Part shown: piece after piece, positions 18,586-27,046 of the stretch | Position numbering within the stretch: the first letter of the stretch is position 1 | How the letters are laid out: each line of letters starts with the position of its first letter | NCBI RefSeq assembly: GCF_012034385.1 | Contig: NZ_JAAVJB010000018.1 | Coordinates: 1-42,587, forward strand | Source of the DNA: Streptomyces spiramenti | GTDB lineage: Bacteria > Actinomycetota > Actinomycetes > Streptomycetales > Streptomycetaceae | DNA length: 42,587 nucleotides | Direction of reading: 5' to 3' | The notes under the pieces: model-generated | What the model was told of the DNA's origin: nothing | What the model saw: only the letters and a program-made list of their open reading frames with translations | The model's database searches: none | Translations under genes and position numbers: made by a program

Positions 18586-19428
18586 TCATCGCCGGACATC
18601 GCTGAGCTTCGCGCGCAGCTGGAGAACCGACTTGCTGTGGATCTGGCTGACGCGGCTCTCGGTGACCCCGAGGACCTGGCCGATCTCGGCGAGGGTCAGA
18701 CCCTCGTAGTAGTAGAGCGTGACGACGGTCTTCTCCCGCTGGGGAAGCGTGTTGATCGCGCGGGCCAGCAGCCTCCGGAGCTCACGGTCCTCGGCGACCT
18801 CGACAGGGTCGTCCGCCGACCGGTCCTCCAGGGTGTCCATGAGGCTGAGGTCTCCCTCACCGCCCACATGGAGCATCTCCTCCAGAGCGACCGTGTTCGC
18901 CAGCGACAGTTGACCGAACAGCGCGTGCAACTCCTCGACCGGGATGCCCATCTCGTGCGCGACCTCACCCTCCGAGGGGGTGCGGCGCAACTCGGCCTCC
19001 AGGGAGGCGTGGGCCCGCTCGAACGCGCGGGCCTTCTGCCGCACCGAGCGTGGGATCCAGTCCAGTGCCCGCAACTCGTCGATCATCGCCCCGCGGATCC
19101 GCGTGATCGCGTACGTCTCGAACTTGATCGAGCGGCTGGGGTCGAACTTCTCGATGGCGTCGATCAGCCCGAAGATCCCCGAGGAGACGAAGTCCGCCTG
19201 CTCGACGTTGGGCGGCAGGCCCACACTCACGCGGCCGGCGACGTACTTGACCAGTGGCGAGTAGTGGAGGATCAACTGCTCCCGGAGCCGCTCTCCCCCC
19301 GTCGCCTTGTAACGGTGCCACAGCTCTTCGAGCGTCGTCGGCGGACGGTGGGGAACGGTCCTCTCCGGCGCGGCCGCGTCCGGAGCTTCCGGAACCGGCG
19401 CGGGGGGTCCGGGGGTGCGCTGTGGCAT
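18586..19428 (-). CDS. whiG: Sporulation sigma factor WhiG (FliA family)
   Basis: A 280-residue sigma factor of the FliA/WhiG group that starts the late sporulation programme (whiH, whiI) in aerial hyphae and is held by RsiG with cyclic di-GMP. Region 2 contains [26 protein letters not shown] and [22 protein letters not shown] (about 60-110). Region 3 follows [17 protein letters not shown]. The region 4 helix-turn-helix is [25 protein letters not shown] (about 243-267). A Pro/Ala-rich N-terminal extension precedes residue 32. It is on the minus strand, unlike the flanking ribosomal genes. The downstream gap (18347-18585) has no clear gene or strong terminator. Confidence 0.96.
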   Translation of the reverse strand: MPQRTPGPPAPVPEAPDAAAPERTVPHRPPTTLEELWHRYKATGGERLREQLILHYSPLVKYVAGRVSVGLPPNVEQADFVSSGIFGLIDAIEKFDPSRSIKFETYAITRIRGAMIDELRALDWIPRSVRQKARAFERAHASLEAELRRTPSEGEVAHEMGIPVEELHALFGQLSLANTVALEEMLHVGGEGDLSLMDTLEDRSADDPVEVAEDRELRRLLARAINTLPQREKTVVTLYYYEGLTLAEIGQVLGVTESRVSQIHSKSVLQLRAKLSDVRR

Positions 19429-19587
19429 GCGTCGTCTGCAACCGTTCTACGGTGGTCTGTGCGAATGGTGCCGGTTCGAGCGGAACCACCGGTGAGCGTA
19501 GCGTGACATCGGCGCCGCGCTGCGCATATCGCCCTGGGACGCCCATGCGCAGATACGTTCCGCCCACCGCACCGTGGTGTGACTCCT

Positions 19588-20934
19588 TCAGTCACGCCCG
19601 GGGCGCGCCGACGGCGCGTCGGCCGGCGCGGTCCGACGCAATGCCCACGACTCGCCGACCCGTTCGACGTAGCCGAGCGCGGACAGCTCCGACAGCGAGG
19701 CATGCGTCCGGGCCACTCCGCAACAGGCGTCCGCCGCGATCTGGGCGACCGAGGCCGAACCCCGGGGCGGCACTGCGCCGAGGACGCGTCCCGCCGGTTC
19801 CCCCAGCAGATCTCGGGGGTCCGCGGTCTCGGCGAGGTCCGCCAGCTCGCCCATCGCACCCACCAGCTCGATCACCTCCTCGGCGCGGCACACCAGTTGT
19901 GCCCCGCCGCGCAGCAGTTGGTGGACGCCGTCGGACTGCGCTGAGAGGACGGAGCCGGGCACGCCCATCACATGCCGACCCAACGCCGTCGCACGGCGGG
20001 CGGTGGCCAGTGCCCCGCTGCGCGGGGCCGCCTCCACCACCACAGTTCCCCGTGTCAGCGCGGCGAGAAGCCTGTTGCGCTGGAGGAACCGATGGCGCGT
20101 CGGGTGGCTGCCCGGTGGAAGCTCGCTCACGACCAGGCCTTGCTCCCGGACGCGGTCCAGCAGACCTGCGTGGCCCGCGGGATAACCGGAGTCCACACCC
20201 GAGGCCACGACCGCCACGGTCGGCCCGCCTCCGCGCAGCGCCCCCTGGTGAGCGGCACCGTCGATCCCGTACGCGGCACCCGACGCCACGGTCCAGCCGC
20301 GGCCCGCGAGGGACCTCGCCAGGTCCGCAGCCACCCACGCCCCGTAGTCGGTGCACGCGCGGGCTCCCACCACGGCGACCGAACGCAACGCGAGCATCCG
20401 GAGCGAAGCCGTCCCTCGCACCCACAGCCCCACCGGTGCACCGACGCCCAGGTCCGTCAGCTGCGTGGGCCATTCGGCGTCGCCGGGGCAGACGAACCGG
20501 GCCTCGCACATCGCTGCCCGGCCCAGTGAATCCGCGGGATCCGCTCGGCGCACGCGGTGGCGTAGCCCCTCCCATCGCCGTGGGGAGAGGCCGTGGCCCG
20601 CGGCCCCGTCACGCAGGGCGTGCCAGACGGCCACCGGCCCGCTTCCCGCCAGCCATGTCCCCATGACGGTGTCGCCTGGCTCCACCACCGCGGACAGTGC
20701 GACACGTGCCTGCCGCTCCGACTCCGACGGAGGGCGGGGGCCTCCCCCTGTCGAGGGCGTCTCCGTGGCGCACTGGCCGCTCCGGGTCCCGTCACCGGCT
20801 GTCTCCTCGATGTCCGTGCGGAGGTGGGCAGCCGCCGGCGTGTGCCCGCCCCGTCGGCCGTCGGCGGGCGGGCGACCGCCGTAGGGGAGACGCTCGTCGA
20901 GGGGGCCGCCCGCCCCGCCGCCGCGCCGCGTCAC
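19588..20934 (-). CDS. dprA: DNA-processing protein DprA/Smf
   Basis: A 448-residue DprA family protein, which loads RecA on incoming single-stranded DNA in competent species. The start is GTG 20934, overlapping the yifB stop by 4 nt (GTGA); a longer frame reaches 21048 but lies inside yifB. The first roughly 70 residues are poorly conserved. The Rossmann core contains SVAVVGARACTDYGAWVAADLARSL, GWTVASGAAYGIDGAAHQGAL, SELPPG and FLQRNRLLAAL, and TVVVEA and SGALATAR follow (about 210-370). A winged-helix-like C-terminus (about 380-440) has IAADACCGVARTHASLSELSALGYVER. It is co-transcribed with yraN and yifB. Streptomycetes are not known for natural competence, so its role here is unclear. Confidence 0.93.
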   Translation of the reverse strand: MTRRGGGAGGPLDERLPYGGRPPADGRRGGHTPAAAHLRTDIEETAGDGTRSGQCATETPSTGGGPRPPSESERQARVALSAVVEPGDTVMGTWLAGSGPVAVWHALRDGAAGHGLSPRRWEGLRHRVRRADPADSLGRAAMCEARFVCPGDAEWPTQLTDLGVGAPVGLWVRGTASLRMLALRSVAVVGARACTDYGAWVAADLARSLAGRGWTVASGAAYGIDGAAHQGALRGGGPTVAVVASGVDSGYPAGHAGLLDRVREQGLVVSELPPGSHPTRHRFLQRNRLLAALTRGTVVVEAAPRSGALATARRATALGRHVMGVPGSVLSAQSDGVHQLLRGGAQLVCRAEEVIELVGAMGELADLAETADPRDLLGEPAGRVLGAVPPRGSASVAQIAADACCGVARTHASLSELSALGYVERVGESWALRRTAPADAPSARPGRD

Positions 20935-22529
20935 GGGAGGCTCCCCACGAGTCCCGCGCCCCGCACCACGCCCGACCGCAGCGAGAGCGCGGCGTCCATG
21001 TCCGAGGCGGTCGGTCGGTCGTGGCCGGCCAGGTCCGCCACGGTCCACGCCACCCGCAACACGCGGTCCAGACCGCGAGCCGTGAGGAGCCCCCGGTCCA
21101 TGTCCTGCTCCGCCCGGGTCAGCGCGCCGGGCGCCGGCGGCCAGTGCGAGCGCAGCTCGTGCCCCGGAACAGCGCCGTTGACCCGCCAGGGACGGTCCGC
21201 GTAACGAGCCGCGGCGCGCTCACGCGCCGCCACCACCCGCGCCGCCACGGTCGCCGTGCTCTCACCGGGCCCCGCCGACAGGAGCTCGGCCCGCCCCACC
21301 GGCTCCACGGGGACCCGAAGGTCGACGCGATCCATCAGCGGCCCCGAGAGCCGTGCGCGGTACCGCCGGACGGTGTGGGGGGTGCACTCGCACCCGCCGC
21401 TCGCGGAGCCGTGCCTGCCGCACGGACAGGGGTTGGCCGCCATCGCGAGCAGCAGTCGAGCCGGTAGACGCACGACCCCCGCCGACCGTGCGATGACCAC
21501 CTGTCCCGACTCCAGGGGCTGCCGCAGCGCATCCAGGACGCGCCCGCTCATCTCGGCCGCCTCGTCGAGGAAGAGGACCCCGTGGTGCGCGAGCGAGACG
21601 GCGCCCGGCCGCGGCAACCCCGACCCGCCGCCGACCAACGCTGCCATGGAGGCGGAGTGGTGGGGCGCGCAGTAGGGCGGCCGGTCAAGGAGCGGACGTC
21701 CGTCGGGGAGGGTGCCGCTCACGGAGTGGACCGCGGTCACCTCCAGCGCCTCCTGGCGGGTGAGGGCCGGTAGCAGCCCCGGCAGGCGCTCCGCGAGCAT
21801 CGTCTTACCGGCTCCCGGCGTGCCCTTCAGGAACAGGTGGTGGCGCCCTGCCGCCGCGATCTCCAGCGCGCGCCTGGCGGTGCGTTGCCCTGCGACCTCC
21901 GACAGGTCGGGGCGGCGCTCGGAACCGACGGCGGACGAGCAGAGACCCGCCGCGGCGCCGGGCGGCAGCACCGACGAGACGTCCGGCCCGCCGGTCACCG
22001 GCTCCTCGGGCACCTCCGAGTCCGTCAGCACGGCCACCAGTTGGCGCAGGCTGCGTACGCCGAGCACCGAGACGCCCGGGACCAGCGAGGCCTCGGTGGC
22101 GTTGGCCTCGGCCACCACGACGCGTCGGCATCCCGCCTCGACGGCGGCCAGCACCGCCGGCAGCACCCCGTGCACCGGCCTGACCCGGCCGTCCAGGCCC
22201 AGTTCCCCGACGAGCACCAGCTCCGCCACCGCGGTCGGCTCCACCTGCTCCGCCGCGGCGAGTACCGCGCAGGCCACCGCGAGGTCGAAGCCCGAGCCCG
22301 CCTTGGGGAGTGACGCCGGACTGAGCGCCACGGTCAGCTTCTTCTGCGGCCAGGGCACCCCGGAGTTGACGACCGCGGACCGAACCCGGTCCCGCGCCTC
22401 GCTGAGCGACTTGTCCACAAGGCCGACCAGGGTGAAGGCCGCCACGCCGGGTTCCAGGTCCGCCTGCACCTCCACCACGACGCCCTCGACCCCGGTGACC
22501 GCTACGGAGCACGTGCGTGCGAACACCAT
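20931..22529 (-). CDS. yifB: YifB/ComM family Mg-chelatase-like AAA+ ATPase
   Basis: A 532-residue AAA+ protein; ComM relatives are helicases that extend integration of foreign DNA. The N-terminal Lon-like domain (about 1-180) shows VEVQADLEPGVAAFTLVGL and KKLTVALSPASLPKAGSGFDLAVA. Walker A is GTPGAGKT (about 240-247). PYCAPHHSAS is the family hallmark, and Walker B is GVLFLDEAAE. NPCPCG followed by CxC forms a zinc-binding insertion, and the C-terminal domain ends near residue 520. ATG 22529 overlaps the yraN stop by 1 nt (TGATG), and its stop overlaps dprA, so three genes are translationally coupled. I rejected the longer open frame up to 23420, which overlaps yraN. Confidence 0.94.
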   Translation of the reverse strand: MVFARTCSVAVTGVEGVVVEVQADLEPGVAAFTLVGLVDKSLSEARDRVRSAVVNSGVPWPQKKLTVALSPASLPKAGSGFDLAVACAVLAAAEQVEPTAVAELVLVGELGLDGRVRPVHGVLPAVLAAVEAGCRRVVVAEANATEASLVPGVSVLGVRSLRQLVAVLTDSEVPEEPVTGGPDVSSVLPPGAAAGLCSSAVGSERRPDLSEVAGQRTARRALEIAAAGRHHLFLKGTPGAGKTMLAERLPGLLPALTRQEALEVTAVHSVSGTLPDGRPLLDRPPYCAPHHSASMAALVGGGSGLPRPGAVSLAHHGVLFLDEAAEMSGRVLDALRQPLESGQVVIARSAGVVRLPARLLLAMAANPCPCGRHGSASGGCECTPHTVRRYRARLSGPLMDRVDLRVPVEPVGRAELLSAGPGESTATVAARVVAARERAAARYADRPWRVNGAVPGHELRSHWPPAPGALTRAEQDMDRGLLTARGLDRVLRVAWTVADLAGHDRPTASDMDAALSLRSGVVRGAGLVGSLP

Positions 22530-22933
22530 CAGCCCACTCCTCGCGCGTGCTCCACCACGGCCGGGCCCCGGCGCGGCAGCAGCACACCCACCAGGTCGAT
22601 CCGCACCCCGCCCTCCGGCGGGCCCCCGAACCGCGGCAGCCAACGGTCCGCCAACCACTGCTCGGCCAGCAGTCGCAGCCTGTCCAGCTGTCGTGGGCCC
22701 AGACCGGCCATCGGGTGCTGGGGGCCGCCAGCGGTCCTGGTCTTGACCTCGCAGACGACCAGGGTGGCCGAGCCGGCCCGCGATCCGCGGGTCGAGCCTG
22801 CCTCCCGAGCCACGATGTCGATCTCGCCGGACCGGCATCGCCAGTTGCGCTCGATCACCGTCATCCCGCTCTCGCTCAGCAGTCGCGCCGCGACCTGCTC
22901 GCCGTAGTTCCCCAACGCTCGTCGTCGGTTCAT
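22529..22933 (-). CDS. yraN: YraN / UPF0102 family endonuclease-like protein
   Basis: A 134-residue protein of the UPF0102 family with a restriction-endonuclease-like fold. The N-terminus [42 protein letters not shown] carries the Glu and the EID motif, and VVCEVKTR the ExK part of the PD-(D/E)xK-like core. The rest ([16 protein letters not shown]) is typical. The exact function is unknown. A strong ribosome-binding site (GGAGGTGA) precedes the ATG. It heads the yraN-yifB-dprA transcription unit and is divergent from rpsB. Confidence 0.93.
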   Translation of the reverse strand: MNRRRALGNYGEQVAARLLSESGMTVIERNWRCRSGEIDIVAREAGSTRGSRAGSATLVVCEVKTRTAGGPQHPMAGLGPRQLDRLRLLAEQWLADRWLPRFGGPPEGGVRIDLVGVLLPRRGPAVVEHARGVG

Positions 22934-22989
22934 CGAGCCTCACCTCCGGGGCACACCGTGGACCAGTCGGTGTCACGCCCGCGGCGGGC

Positions 22990-23016
22990 TGTGGACAACC
23001 GGGTGTCTGTGGACAA
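22990..23016 (-). promoter_or_regulatory. Two perfect DnaA boxes upstream of yraN
   Basis: On the minus strand TTGTCCACA occurs twice (22990-22998 and 23008-23016), both identical to the Streptomyces DnaA-box consensus, with 18 bp between starts. The second overlaps the foot of the hairpin at 23014-23054. Two boxes are too few for an origin, but could allow DnaA-dependent control of yraN-yifB-dprA. Confidence 0.55.
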
Positions 23017-23054
23017 CCCGGCCACTCGCGGAGGTGACGCGAGTGGCCGGGTTG
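23014..23054. other. 17-bp perfect inverted repeat in the yraN-rpsB gap
   Basis: Arms of 17 bp (23014-23030 and 23038-23054, beginning CAACCCGGCCACTCGCG) flank a 7-nt spacer. It lies in a divergent promoter region, not behind a gene, so a simple terminator role is not obvious. It could be an operator, a cruciform or the relic of a rearrangement. Confidence 0.65.
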
Positions 23055-23512
23055 ACGCCGTCGGGGCTGCTCGGCCGTCGTCCCTGCCCCCGGTACGGTG
23101 AGCGGTGCTGTCCGACCCTCCGCGCCCCTCCGTGCGGTCCGGAGCGTGCGTGGCGGAGCGAGCGATGCCCCGCGCGCCCTCAAGCGCTGTCGTGCACTCC
23201 GAGTCGGTCCGGTGTCGGTGTCCGGCGCTCCGTGCGGGGCGGGCCGGGGGTGAGTGGAGGGGCCGTGCCGCGGCCCCGTGGGGCCGGTCGCCCGCCGGCT
23301 CCGGGGTCCCGTACACTTTCCCTGGCGATCCGGGTCCCGGATCGACCTCGCACGCCCCGCCGCCGGCCCGGTCGAAGCACCTGGTTCGGAGGCCGCGTCC
23401 CTCGGTCCACGACACCCCACCCGGCGCTCGTGGTAGGACGCGCAGGGGCGTCAGGAGCGCCGGCCGTCCCGGCAGGCGCTGACAACCGAGTCACACCCCA
23501 AGGAGAACGGCC

Positions 23513-24460
23513 ATGGCCGTCGTCACGATGCGGGAGCTGCTTGAGAGCGGCGTCCACTTCGGGCACCAGACCCGCCGCTGGAACCCGAAGATGAAGCGCT
23601 TCATCTTCACGGAGCGCAACGGCATCTACATCATTGACCTGCTCCAGTCGCTGTCGTACATCGACCGCGCCTACGAGTTCGTCAAGGAGACCGTCGCCCA
23701 CGGCGGCGCCGTGATGTTCGTCGGTACCAAGAAGCAGGCCCAGCAGACCATCGCCGAGCAGGCGACCCGCGTGGGCATGCCCTACGTCAACCAGCGCTGG
23801 CTGGGCGGCATGCTGACCAACTTCTCGACCGTCCACAAGCGCCTCCAGCGCCTGAAGGAGCTCGAGCAGATCGACTTCGAGGACGTCGCCGCCTCCGGTC
23901 TGACCAAGAAGGAGCTCCTGGTCCTCTCCCGCGAGAAGGCCAAGCTGGAGAAGACGCTGGGCGGTATCCGCGACATGCAGAAGGTGCCCAGCGCCGTCTG
24001 GATCGTGGACACCAAGAAGGAGCACATCGCGGTCGGTGAGGCGCGGAAGCTCAACATCCCCGTCGTCGCCATCCTGGACACCAACTGCGACCCCGACGAG
24101 GTCGATTACAAGATTCCGGGCAACGACGACGCGATCCGCTCGGTCACGCTGCTCACCCGCGTGATCGCGGACGCCGTGGCCGAGGGCCTGATCGCCCGCT
24201 CCGGAGCCAACGCCGCCAAGGAGGGTGACAAGCCCGCCGGTGAGCCGCTGCCGGAGTGGGAGCGCGAGCTGCTCGAGGGCGCCGAGGCCAAGGCCGCCGC
24301 CCCCGCCGAGGGCACCGACGAGGCCGCCGCCGAGGCCCCCGCCGAGGCTCCGGCCGAGGAGACCGCCACCGAGGCCACCACGGAGGCCCCGGCCGAGGAG
24401 GCCGCCACGGAGGCCCCCGCCACGGAGGCCCCCGCCGAGGCTTCGGCCGAGCAGGGCTGA
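23513..24460 (+). CDS. rpsB: 30S ribosomal protein S2
   Basis: A 315-residue S2 protein of the small subunit. The core (1 to about 250) is canonical: [48 protein letters not shown], and [17 protein letters not shown]. The C-terminus has about 60 extra residues made of irregular repeats of Ala, Glu, Pro and Thr ([15 protein letters not shown]). This acidic disordered tail is common in Streptomyces but variable in length. ATG 23513 follows AAGGAGA. tsf follows after 69 bp, the standard rpsB-tsf pair. Confidence 0.97.
   Translation: MAVVTMRELLESGVHFGHQTRRWNPKMKRFIFTERNGIYIIDLLQSLSYIDRAYEFVKETVAHGGAVMFVGTKKQAQQTIAEQATRVGMPYVNQRWLGGMLTNFSTVHKRLQRLKELEQIDFEDVAASGLTKKELLVLSREKAKLEKTLGGIRDMQKVPSAVWIVDTKKEHIAVGEARKLNIPVVAILDTNCDPDEVDYKIPGNDDAIRSVTLLTRVIADAVAEGLIARSGANAAKEGDKPAGEPLPEWERELLEGAEAKAAAPAEGTDEAAAEAPAEAPAEETATEATTEAPAEEAATEAPATEAPAEASAEQG
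24289..24457 (+). repeat. Degenerate GCC-GAG-GCC-CCC repeat in rpsB tail
   Basis: In-frame imperfect repeats encode the Ala-Glu-Pro-Thr tail of S2. The units are short (9-12 bp) and close to identical at DNA level, so this stretch can gain or lose units by slippage and is prone to assembly error. Confidence 0.7.
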
Positions 24461-24529
24461 CGCACCACCCGCCGCGCACCCGTACCGCGATCCCACACAC
24501 CGACCATTCGGGAAGAGACTCACACCACC

Positions 24530-25366
24530 ATGGCGAACTTCACCGCCGCCGACGTCAAGAAGCTCCGTGAGCTCACGGGCGCCGGCATGATGGACTGCAA
24601 GAAGGCGCTGGACGAGGCCGAGGGCGACGTCGAGAAGGCCGTCGAGATCCTGCGGGTCAAGGGCCAGAAGGGCGTCGCGAAGCGCGAGAGCCGCACCGCC
24701 GAGAACGGTGCCGTCACCGCGCTCATCGCCGACGACAACACCTCCGGCGTGCTGGTCGAGCTGAAGTGCGAGACCGACTTCGTCGCCAAGGGTGACAAGT
24801 TCCAGGCGGTCGCCGAGGCGATCACCGAGCACGTCGCCAAGACGTCCCCGGCCGACATCGAGGCGCTGCTCGCCTCGGAGATCGAGTCCGGCAAGACCGT
24901 GCAGACCTACGTCGACGAGGCCAACGCCAACCTCGGTGAGAAGATCGTGCTGGACCGCTTCGCCCAGTACTCGGGTGGTTTCGTCGCCACCTACCTCCAC
25001 CGGACCAGCCCCGACCTGCCCCCGCAGGTGGGCGTGCTCGTGCAGCTGGACAAGCCCGAGGCGCAGGTCGCGCGGGACATCGCCCAGCACATCGCGGCCT
25101 TCTCCCCGAAGTGGCTGTCCCGCGAGGACGTCCCCGCCGACGTGGTGGAGAACGAGCGCCGCGTGGCCGAGGCGACCTCGCGCGAGGAGGGCAAGCCCGA
25201 AGCCGCGCTCCCCAAGATCGTCGAGGGTCGGGTGAACGGCTTCTTCAAGGAGAACACCCTCCTCGGCCAGCCCTTCGCCAAGGACAACAAGAAGTCCGTC
25301 CAGAAGGTGCTCGACGAGGCCGGGCTGACGCTGACGGCGTTCGCCCGCTTCCGCGTCGGCGCCTGA
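24530..25366 (+). CDS. tsf: Elongation factor Ts
   Basis: A 278-residue EF-Ts, the nucleotide exchange factor for EF-Tu. The N-terminal UBA-like motif [30 protein letters not shown] (about 4-33) and the core TDFVAK and FLKEN-like [22 protein letters not shown] motifs are present. It is full length for an actinobacterium. Its ATG follows rpsB by 69 bp. A strong hairpin terminator comes 11 nt after the stop. Confidence 0.97.
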   Translation: MANFTAADVKKLRELTGAGMMDCKKALDEAEGDVEKAVEILRVKGQKGVAKRESRTAENGAVTALIADDNTSGVLVELKCETDFVAKGDKFQAVAEAITEHVAKTSPADIEALLASEIESGKTVQTYVDEANANLGEKIVLDRFAQYSGGFVATYLHRTSPDLPPQVGVLVQLDKPEAQVARDIAQHIAAFSPKWLSREDVPADVVENERRVAEATSREEGKPEAALPKIVEGRVNGFFKENTLLGQPFAKDNKKSVQKVLDEAGLTLTAFARFRVGA

Positions 25367-25376
25367 CGCATCGCCC

Positions 25377-25407
25377 GACGGGGGTTCGTCGGCGACGGAC
25401 CCCCGTC
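25377..25407 (+). terminator. Terminator hairpin after tsf
   Basis: A 14-bp stem (GACGGGGGTTCGTC at 25377-25390 pairing with 25394-25407, one G-U pair) with a 3-nt loop, directly after tsf. It separates rpsB-tsf from pyrH. Confidence 0.8.
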
Positions 25408-25446
25408 ACCCCCGTGCCGTCGGCGTCGTCAGCGCCGCGGCACCGC

Positions 25447-25452
25447 TATTGT
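25447..25452 (+). promoter_or_regulatory. Candidate pyrH promoter -10
   Basis: TATTGT fits a -10 element in the 177-bp gap between the tsf terminator and pyrH. The gap is less GC-rich at this point. No clear -35 was identified. The leader would be about 125 nt. Confidence 0.3.
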
Positions 25453-25584
25453 CGGGCGTGAAGCCCACGAGCGGCGCGCCGCGGGGCTGTGACACCGCTG
25501 TTGTGACGAGGAGGCCGTCGCCGGAACGGAACCGAGAGGAACCGTCGGCAATGGCCTCCTTCGTATGTGCACGAGGAGAATTCC

Positions 25585-26340
25585 ATGAACCAGGAGACCC
25601 CCGCTCCGACGGGCGGCCGGCCGTCCCGCTACCTGCTGAAGTTGTCCGGAGAGGCGTTCGCGGGAGGCGGCGGTCTCGGCGTCGACCCCGACATCGTGCA
25701 CAAGATGGCCCGTGAGATCGCCGCCGTGGTGCGCGAGGGAACGCAGATCGCCGTCGTCATCGGTGGTGGCAACTTCTTCCGCGGCGCGGAGCTCCAGCAT
25801 CGCGGGATGGACCGGGCGCGGTCCGACTACATGGGCATGCTCGGCACCGTGATGAACTGCCTCGCCCTCCAGGACTTCCTGGAGAAGGAGGGCATCGACT
25901 CCCGCGTGCAGACCGCGATCACCATGGGCCAGGTGGCAGAGTCGTACATTCCGCTACGGGCCATCCGCCACCTCGAGAAGGGCCGCGTCGTCATCTTCGG
26001 CGCGGGCATGGGCATGCCCTACTTCTCCACCGACACCACCGCCGCGCAGCGTGGTCTCGAGATCCATGCCGAGGCCCTCCTCATGGGCAAGAACGGCGTC
26101 GACGGTGTCTACGACTCCGACCCCGCCAAGAACCCCGACGCGGTGAGGTTCGACGCCCTCGACTACGGCGAGGTCATCACCCGGAACCTGAAGGTCGCGG
26201 ACTCCACTGCGGTCACTCTTTGCCGTGACAACGACCTGCCGATCCTGGTCTTCGAACTCCTCACGGAGGGCAATATCGCCCGTGCCGTCAAGGGTGAGAA
26301 GATCGGCACACTCGTGAACGGCCTGGGCCGGCGGGACTGA
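25585..26340 (+). CDS. pyrH: Uridylate kinase (UMP kinase)
   Basis: A 251-residue bacterial-type UMP kinase of the amino acid kinase family, converting UMP to UDP. Motifs are [13 protein letters not shown], the glycine-rich [50 protein letters not shown], and [13 protein letters not shown] chose ATG 25585, which has GAGGAG eight bases upstream, over the in-frame ATG at 25567, which would put the ribosome-binding site inside the gene. frr follows after 50 bp. Confidence 0.97.
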   Translation: MNQETPAPTGGRPSRYLLKLSGEAFAGGGGLGVDPDIVHKMAREIAAVVREGTQIAVVIGGGNFFRGAELQHRGMDRARSDYMGMLGTVMNCLALQDFLEKEGIDSRVQTAITMGQVAESYIPLRAIRHLEKGRVVIFGAGMGMPYFSTDTTAAQRGLEIHAEALLMGKNGVDGVYDSDPAKNPDAVRFDALDYGEVITRNLKVADSTAVTLCRDNDLPILVFELLTEGNIARAVKGEKIGTLVNGLGRRD

Positions 26341-26390
26341 GATCCCGTCCACGCGCCGGTTTTGCCCCACACATCGAATAGGAGCACGTG

Positions 26391-26948
26391 GTGATCGAAG
26401 AAGCTCTCCTCGAGGCCGAGGAGAAGATGGAGAAGGCCGTCGTGGTGGCCAAGGAGGACTTCGCGGCCATCCGGACCGGCCGGGCACACCCGGCGATGTT
26501 CAACAAGATCGTCGCCGAGTACTACGGCGCCATGACGCCGATCAACCAGCTCGCGTCGTTCTCGGTCCCGGAGGCCCGGATGGCGGTGGTCACCCCGTTC
26601 GACGCCAGCGCCCTGCGCAACATCGAGCAGGCGATCCGTGACTCCGACCTGGGCGTGAACCCCTCGAACGACGGTCGGATCATCCGGGTGAACTTCCCCG
26701 AGCTCACCGAGGAGCGGCGCCGCGAGTACATCAAGGTCGCCAAGGCCAAGGGCGAGGACGCGAAGATCTCGATCCGCGGCGTGCGACGCAAGGCCAAGGA
26801 AGCGATCGACGGCGCGGTGAAGAACGGGGACGTCGGCGAGGACGACGGTCGCCGCGGTGAGAAGGAGCTGGACGACACCACCGCGAAGTACGTCGCCCAG
26901 GTCGACGAACTCCTGAAGCACAAGGAAGCCGAGCTGCTCGAGGTCTGA
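26391..26948 (+). CDS. frr: Ribosome recycling factor
   Basis: A 185-residue RRF that splits post-termination ribosomes together with EF-G. Conserved blocks are [36 protein letters not shown], and [24 protein letters not shown]. Two adjacent GTG codons (26388 and 26391) can start it; I prefer the second, which gives the family's 185 residues and the N-terminus [17 protein letters not shown] lies just upstream. It is full length. Confidence 0.96.
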   Translation: MIEEALLEAEEKMEKAVVVAKEDFAAIRTGRAHPAMFNKIVAEYYGAMTPINQLASFSVPEARMAVVTPFDASALRNIEQAIRDSDLGVNPSNDGRIIRVNFPELTEERRREYIKVAKAKGEDAKISIRGVRRKAKEAIDGAVKNGDVGEDDGRRGEKELDDTTAKYVAQVDELLKHKEAELLEV

Positions 26949-26990
26949 GCTTCGGCCGCCGAGCGGCGGTCGGCTGGGGTCGGAGTGCTG

Positions 26991-27021
26991 CCCGCGCCCG
27001 TGGGCGAGACAAGGGCGCGGG
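26991..27021 (+). terminator. Hairpin between frr and cdsA
   Basis: A 9-bp GC-only stem (CCCGCGCCC / GGGCGCGGG) with a 13-nt loop in the 98-bp frr-cdsA gap. It may attenuate read-through into cdsA rather than end transcription completely. Confidence 0.45.
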
Positions 27022-27046
27022 TGGGAGAACGAACGGAAATGAGCGC

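Larger units (their letters stand above)
22934..23512. other. Divergent yraN-rpsB regulatory region
   Basis: A 579-bp gap between yraN (-) and rpsB (+), with no believable gene. It holds two DnaA boxes (22990-23016), a 17-bp hairpin (23014-23054), a 7-bp hairpin (23259-23277) and a -10-like TACACT at 23312-23317. A further TACGGT lies near 23095. If the 23312 element is used, rpsB has an untranslated leader of roughly 190 nt, long enough for feedback regulation by S2 as reported in other bacteria. Shine-Dalgarno AAGGAGA lies about 7 nt before rpsB. Confidence 0.5.

Noticed and set aside
22411..22419. A perfect DnaA box inside yifB
   Set aside because: It encodes part of the conserved LVDKS sequence, so it is explained by protein constraint.
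23180..25090. A 636-codon minus-strand frame rich in Gly/Leu repeats
   Set aside because: It mirrors the Ala/Glu repeats of rpsB and the tsf coding sequence; no independent features.
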